Source: SZUA-217 sp964194555 (lineage in GTDB: Bacteria > Actinomycetota > Acidimicrobiia > Spongiisociales > ZC4RG35). Taken from it: DNA of 9,872 bases. A program made the translations under genes and the position numbers. Shown piece by piece: positions 6,648 through 9,872 of the stretch. The number at the start of each line of letters is the position of its first letter. Position 1 is the stretch's first letter. Where the stretch lies: the NCBI GenBank assembly GCA_964194555.1, contig CAXMMT010000012.1:1-9872 (forward strand). The letters run 5' to 3'. The notes beneath the pieces are model-generated. The model made no database searches. It was given only the letters and a program-made list of their open reading frames with translations, and had not been told where the DNA came from.

Positions 6648-6681
6648 TGGCAGCCGAAGTGCTCATCAAAATGCGAGGAGC

Positions 6682-6698
6682 CGTACGAGCTTTGTACG
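6682..6698. terminator. Small inverted repeat between convergent genes, weak terminator candidate
   Basis: CGTAC (6682-6686) and GTACG (6694-6698) could form a 5-bp stem with a 7-base loop in the 52-base gap between the convergent amidotransferase and egtD genes. No T-run follows on either strand, so its role as a terminator rests mainly on position. Confidence 0.2.
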
Positions 6699-6699
6699 C

Positions 6700-7686
6700 C
6701 TACCTCATTGTCCCGACCGCCACCGCAAACCGATCGCCGTCATCGGTGTACCAGTGGTCGAGTCGCATTCCGGCGGCGTCGAACTCTCGCTCGACCTGAG
6801 TCCTGGAGAACTTGCAGGAGACCTCCGTGTGAATCTCCTCCCCGGCAACGAAAGTGACAGCCAGGTCGAGAGCGCGGATATTGGCAACAACGTCGCGTGA
6901 GGCTCGCAGACTCTGTGACATGCACGACAACTCGCGATCAAACCGGGTCACGTGCTCGAAGGCATCCACCGGGATGTCACCACCCAACTCCCGGTTGATG
7001 ACATGGAGGATGTTCTTGTTGAATTCGGCCGACACTCCCTGAGTGTCGTCGTAGGCGGCGATCATCGTCTCCTCGTCCTTGACGAGGTCAAGTCCAAGCA
7101 AGAAAGCGTCCCCGGGCTCCAGAGCAGCGACAACAGAACGGAGAAGCGAATGGCGAAGCGTCGGGACGTAGTTGCCGATCGTGGAGCCGAGAAAGACGAT
7201 GAGTCGACGTCCCCTTCGTCTTATCTTGCCGAGATCGGGAACGTAGTCACCTACCAGACCCTCGACCTCGAGCCACCTGTAGTCATCGCAGAGACGCAAA
7301 GCGGCAGCACGCAGCGCCTCCTCGGAGATGTCAACAGGGACGTAACGGCGTCCACTGCTGTTCTCATGCATCGTCTCGATCAGCATTCGGGTCTTGTCCG
7401 ACGATCCGGAGCCGAGTTCGATCAATTCGTCTGGTTGAACCTCGACCATGATGCCTTCGGCCCGCTCAGACAGAATCTCGGTCTCGGCGGTGGTCAGGTA
7501 GTACTCGGGTAACCGGGTTATCTCGTCGAACAACTCGGACCCCCGGGCGTCATAGAAGTACTTGGAGCCGAGATGTTTGCGGTAGGCCGTCAAACCGTGA
7601 CGAACATCCTCGATCATCTGGGCCTTGTGATCGGTGGGAGCGGTGAGATGGGCCACCGTCACCGGCGCATCTCCCCCGCCCCTCAT
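6700..7686 (-). CDS. egtD: Histidine N-alpha-methyltransferase EgtD (ergothioneine biosynthesis)
   Basis: EgtD transfers three methyl groups from S-adenosylmethionine to the alpha-amine of histidine, giving hercynine. The 328-residue protein has the family opening KYFYDARGSELFDEI and RLPEYYLT, SAM motif ELGSGSSDKT (90-99) and FLGSTIGN (165-172). Compared from memory with Mycobacterium smegmatis EgtD, a constant offset of six maps Tyr39, Tyr56, Gly161, Asn166, Tyr206, Glu282 and Ser284 onto Tyr45, Tyr62, Gly167, Asn172, Tyr212, Glu288 and Ser290, all conserved. The Met252 position is Gln258 instead. The frame is open to an ATG at 7770, but that would overlap egtC by 88 bases. The ATG at 7686 overlaps the egtC stop as ATGA and has GAGGGAG 4 bases upstream, and it gives the usual family length. 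A GTG at 7662 is also possible. It is last in the operon. Confidence 0.93.
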   Translation of the reverse strand: MRGGGDAPVTVAHLTAPTDHKAQMIEDVRHGLTAYRKHLGSKYFYDARGSELFDEITRLPEYYLTTAETEILSERAEGIMVEVQPDELIELGSGSSDKTRMLIETMHENSSGRRYVPVDISEEALRAAALRLCDDYRWLEVEGLVGDYVPDLGKIRRRGRRLIVFLGSTIGNYVPTLRHSLLRSVVAALEPGDAFLLGLDLVKDEETMIAAYDDTQGVSAEFNKNILHVINRELGGDIPVDAFEHVTRFDRELSCMSQSLRASRDVVANIRALDLAVTFVAGEEIHTEVSCKFSRTQVEREFDAAGMRLDHWYTDDGDRFAVAVGTMR

Positions 7687-8477
7687 TGGACTCCCTCGTG
7701 ATCCAAGGAAACGGTTTCGAAGCTCTCTTCGGTGAGAATCACCAAACTGTGCTCCGGGACTCCCTCCCAAGGGTCGGAGGCGTCAAGTGGCTCCGACGCC
7801 ACCCAGTTGCCATGGTCGGTCCTGAGCGTATAGAGCGAGTTGACTTCAGTTCCGGCAGACGTCCTGGCCGCGACAATCCCTGATCCGGAAGCAACCACCA
7901 GATTGAGTGCCGCGGCACGGTCGGCGGCAACCACCGTTTTAGCAACGCGTCGGATGACCTCGGCGACCGCATCGGAGATCTCCATGCCGGGATCATCATC
8001 GATCTGTTGGCCAACGAGGTGAAAGAGAGCCAGAGAGTCATTCATCGAAGTGACCTCCCCGAACCTGGCGTCTGACAAAGTGTCGAGAAGCGAGCGACCC
8101 ACCCCGTCGCGAAACCCCCCTATCCATCCGTTGTGGACAGCGGCGAGCCCGCCCGACACGAATGGGGCCACGTTCTGGGGACCATGGGGGATGCCGGGAG
8201 TTGCCGAGCGAACCGCTGCCAGTACGGGCGTTCCACTGAGGATCGGCGCCAGGTCTGTGAGGTTTGGATCAGCCCACGGCGATTTGTCTGTGATATAGCG
8301 GAGGGGCTCGGTGCGGCCCTCCACCCACCACGCCACACCGGTCCCGTCGACATTGACATGACCCCACAACAGCTCCTTTGGCGCGTATGCCGCATGCTGC
8401 AACGAATGAGGAGGGTCGTAGAGAATGGCCGACAGCGGAAGGGGACCGTCCCCTACGTATCCGGCGATCCGACACAT
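7683..8477 (-). CDS. egtC: Gamma-glutamyl-hercynylcysteine sulfoxide amidohydrolase EgtC (class II amidotransferase fold)
   Basis: EgtC removes the gamma-glutamyl group from the EgtB product, leaving hercynylcysteine sulfoxide. The sequence starts MCRIAGYVG, so Met removal exposes the N-terminal nucleophile Cys2. Other Ntn-hydrolase motifs follow: NVDGTGVAWW (42-51), RSATPG with Arg90 in the substrate pocket, HNGWIGGF (115-122), a NDSLALFHLV helix at 146-155 and SEPLD near 228. At 264 residues it is longer than the ~227 I recall for the mycobacterial enzyme; much of the extra length appears to lie after the SEPLD strand. The stop codon of egtB is immediately followed by its ATG (TAGATG) with no good ribosome site, so translation is likely coupled to egtB. 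The call depends on both the fold and the egtB/egtD context. Confidence 0.9.
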   Translation of the reverse strand: MCRIAGYVGDGPLPLSAILYDPPHSLQHAAYAPKELLWGHVNVDGTGVAWWVEGRTEPLRYITDKSPWADPNLTDLAPILSGTPVLAAVRSATPGIPHGPQNVAPFVSGGLAAVHNGWIGGFRDGVGRSLLDTLSDARFGEVTSMNDSLALFHLVGQQIDDDPGMEISDAVAEVIRRVAKTVVAADRAAALNLVVASGSGIVAARTSAGTEVNSLYTLRTDHGNWVASEPLDASDPWEGVPEHSLVILTEESFETVSLDHEGVQ

Positions 8478-9818
8478 CTAGACGTCCCAGGCGAGACGGA
8501 TTCCAGAGAAGATCTGCCGTCTCAACCGGTAGTCCCAATTCCGAAAGCTGCTTCGGGTGACCGCTGTCGAGGTCGCCCAGGATGCGCCACGAAGCACGCG
8601 GTAATCGGCGTCGTCGAAGAACACTTCCGAGTACTCGGGATATGGAAACGGTGTGAAGCCCGGGTAGCCGACGAACGGCGAGGACGTCCACTCGTAGACA
8701 TCGCCGAGAAGCTGCTCAACTCCATAGGCGGACACCCCCGACGGGTAGCTACCCACCGGGGCAGGGGCCCAACGTGACTGACCGACGTTGGCAAGCTCCG
8801 ACGAGGGAGCTGTGGAACCCCACGGGTAGATTCTCGGTGTTGTCGCCTCGGGTCCCCACGATGCCGCCTTCTCCCACTCGAACTCCGTCGGCAGACGGCC
8901 ACCGGCGAATCGCGCGAACGCCTCCACCTCGTGGAACGACACGTGCTGGACAGGCTCGGACAAATCGAGGTCGAGGATGTGCCCGAACCGACGGATCAGC
9001 CAGCCACCGCCAACCTGGCGAATCCACCCCTGGGGAGCCTCGATATTTTCGTCCGTCCGCCAATCCCAGCCCTCGGAGGTCCACAGGTCCCGGCGGTCAT
9101 ACCCGCCGGCCTCAACGAATTCTGCGAATCGCCTATTGGTGAGAGGAAACCGATCGATTCCAAAGGCGGAGACCTCTACCCAATGTTGGGGACGCTCGTT
9201 GTCGTAGGACTCCGTTCGCTCGTCTGTGCCCGCCAGGAAAGGCCCGCCAGGAATACGGATCTGCTCGGAGTCATCCACCGCGCTCTCATGCCGGGGTGGA
9301 GCAAAACCGGCCACTGCATACGGCTCGAGGTTTTCTCGAAGGTCGAGCGCTTGAAGGATGGTCTCGTGATGCTGCGCCTCGTGCTGAATGACCATCTTGA
9401 ACACATAGCCGTCACGAAGCAGCGGATCGTTGGGATCGAGGTCGACACGTTCCAGGATCGCCAAGGCATCGCCGCGAACCTCGTTGGAATACTCCACAGC
9501 CTCATCCCGATCCAACAGCGGTAGATCTCCCCTTGTCCATCGGGGATTGTCGAACGGGTTGTACATCTCGTCGTAGAGAGGGTCGTGTGGCGCCCGTCCG
9601 TCCAGTTCTCGAAGCAGCCAGAACTCCTCGAAGTTGCCGACATGACCGACATCCCAAACCAAAGGACTCATGATCGACGACTGCTGACTATGGACGTCGT
9701 CGTAGCTGAGCGGGTCGATCAGTTGCCTCGTCCGCTTTCGATATAGCTTCAGGCCAGCCGCCAGACGACGACGGGCCTCGACCTCGGGCAATTGATCCCC
9801 GCGAATATCGGTGGTCAT
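8478..9818 (-). CDS. egtB: Hercynine oxygenase EgtB (iron-dependent sulfoxide synthase)
   Basis: EgtB uses Fe(II) and O2 to join hercynine to gamma-glutamylcysteine and oxidise the sulfur. The 446-residue protein has the two expected parts: an N-terminal DinB-like helical domain (~15-165) and a C-terminal FGE-sulfatase/C-type-lectin-like domain (~185-446). The iron triad is visible as His59 in DVGHVGNFEEFW and His146/His150 in HEAQHHET. Arg93 and Arg96 (PRWTRGDLPL) match the spacing of Arg87/Arg90 of the M. thermoresistibile enzyme. Asp429 in FRNWDYRLRRQIF fits its Asp416, so gamma-glutamylcysteine rather than free cysteine is the likely donor. Candidates for the catalytic Tyr377 are Tyr393 or Tyr396, which I could not align with certainty. 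The ATG at 9818 overlaps the preceding gene stop (ATGA) and has a GAGAGGGG ribosome site 5 bases upstream. Confidence 0.93.
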   Translation of the reverse strand: MTTDIRGDQLPEVEARRRLAAGLKLYRKRTRQLIDPLSYDDVHSQQSSIMSPLVWDVGHVGNFEEFWLLRELDGRAPHDPLYDEMYNPFDNPRWTRGDLPLLDRDEAVEYSNEVRGDALAILERVDLDPNDPLLRDGYVFKMVIQHEAQHHETILQALDLRENLEPYAVAGFAPPRHESAVDDSEQIRIPGGPFLAGTDERTESYDNERPQHWVEVSAFGIDRFPLTNRRFAEFVEAGGYDRRDLWTSEGWDWRTDENIEAPQGWIRQVGGGWLIRRFGHILDLDLSEPVQHVSFHEVEAFARFAGGRLPTEFEWEKAASWGPEATTPRIYPWGSTAPSSELANVGQSRWAPAPVGSYPSGVSAYGVEQLLGDVYEWTSSPFVGYPGFTPFPYPEYSEVFFDDADYRVLRGASWATSTAVTRSSFRNWDYRLRRQIFSGIRLAWDV

Positions 9819-9872
9819 GCGGCCCCTCTCATCGCATGGTCGGGATCAGACCAGGCCAGAGCCGCCCGCGAG
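9815..9872 (-). CDS. 3' end of the gene upstream of egtB, probably glutamate-cysteine ligase egtA
   Basis: The - strand frame entering at 9871 gives 18 residues (SRAALAWSDPDHAMRGAA) and a TGA at 9815-9817 that overlaps the egtB start as ATGA. The 4-bp overlap repeats the pattern seen between other genes here and supports a real upstream operon member. The sequence is too short to identify. EgtA, which makes gamma-glutamylcysteine for EgtB, is the gene usually found at this place in actinobacterial egt operons, so that name is an inference from order only. Confidence 0.45.
   Translation of the reverse strand, partial: SRAALAWSDPDHAMRGAA

Noticed and set aside
7687..7770. N-terminal extension of EgtD from the ATG at 7770
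   Set aside because: It would overlap egtC by 88 bases. The ATG at 7686 has a good ribosome site, a 4-bp overlap and gives normal family length.
8931..9524. + strand open frame of 197 codons opposite egtB
   Set aside because: It lies wholly inside egtB, whose metal-binding and substrate residues are all in place; no domain is recognisable in the opposite reading.

Overview
The window looks like a chromosomal piece of a moderately high-GC actinobacterium. The class is my inference: Acidimicrobiia or a relative would fit the egt operon layout and the winged-helix/nucleotidyltransferase and DUF2293 families, but no 16S rRNA or other marker is present.

Left edge (1-1180): the 3' end of an arylsulfatase gene on the + strand is followed by a scarred stretch. 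On the - strand lies a winged-helix regulator of the wHTH-nucleotidyltransferase type. Its nucleotidyltransferase half is gone and the reading frame runs out of frame into a remnant of a DUF2293-like gene. The regulator keeps a near-perfect inverted repeat just upstream of its start (817-846), a likely autoregulatory operator. The following gene-free stretch (847-1180) holds an 11-bp unit repeated about 3.4 times, a 10-bp tandem duplication, and a segment with the layout of the 3' half of a tRNA-Gly(CCC) but no matching 5' half. Together these suggest an old insertion/deletion boundary.

Middle (1181-4867, - strand): a four-gene ABC importer operon, transcribed as permease A, ATPase, permease B and an NMT1/SsuA-type lipoprotein binding protein. 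The first three genes are joined by 4-bp start/stop overlaps. The substrate cannot be read from sequence; pyrimidine precursors, riboflavin-like compounds, sulfonates or a thiol-related solute are all possible. Divergent from it on the + strand are a glycerophosphodiester phosphodiesterase and, with a 4-bp overlap, a stand-alone class I glutamine-amidotransferase-like protein.

Right (6700-9872, - strand): an ergothioneine biosynthesis operon in the order (upstream gene end, probably egtA)-egtB-egtC-egtD. EgtD trimethylates histidine to hercynine. EgtB joins hercynine to gamma-glutamylcysteine oxidatively. EgtC removes the glutamate. No egtE-like PLP C-S lyase follows egtD, so the last step must be encoded elsewhere or be done by another lyase. 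EgtD keeps nearly all known substrate residues but has Gln at the position equivalent to mycobacterial Met252. No CRISPR array, transposase or integrase is visible.
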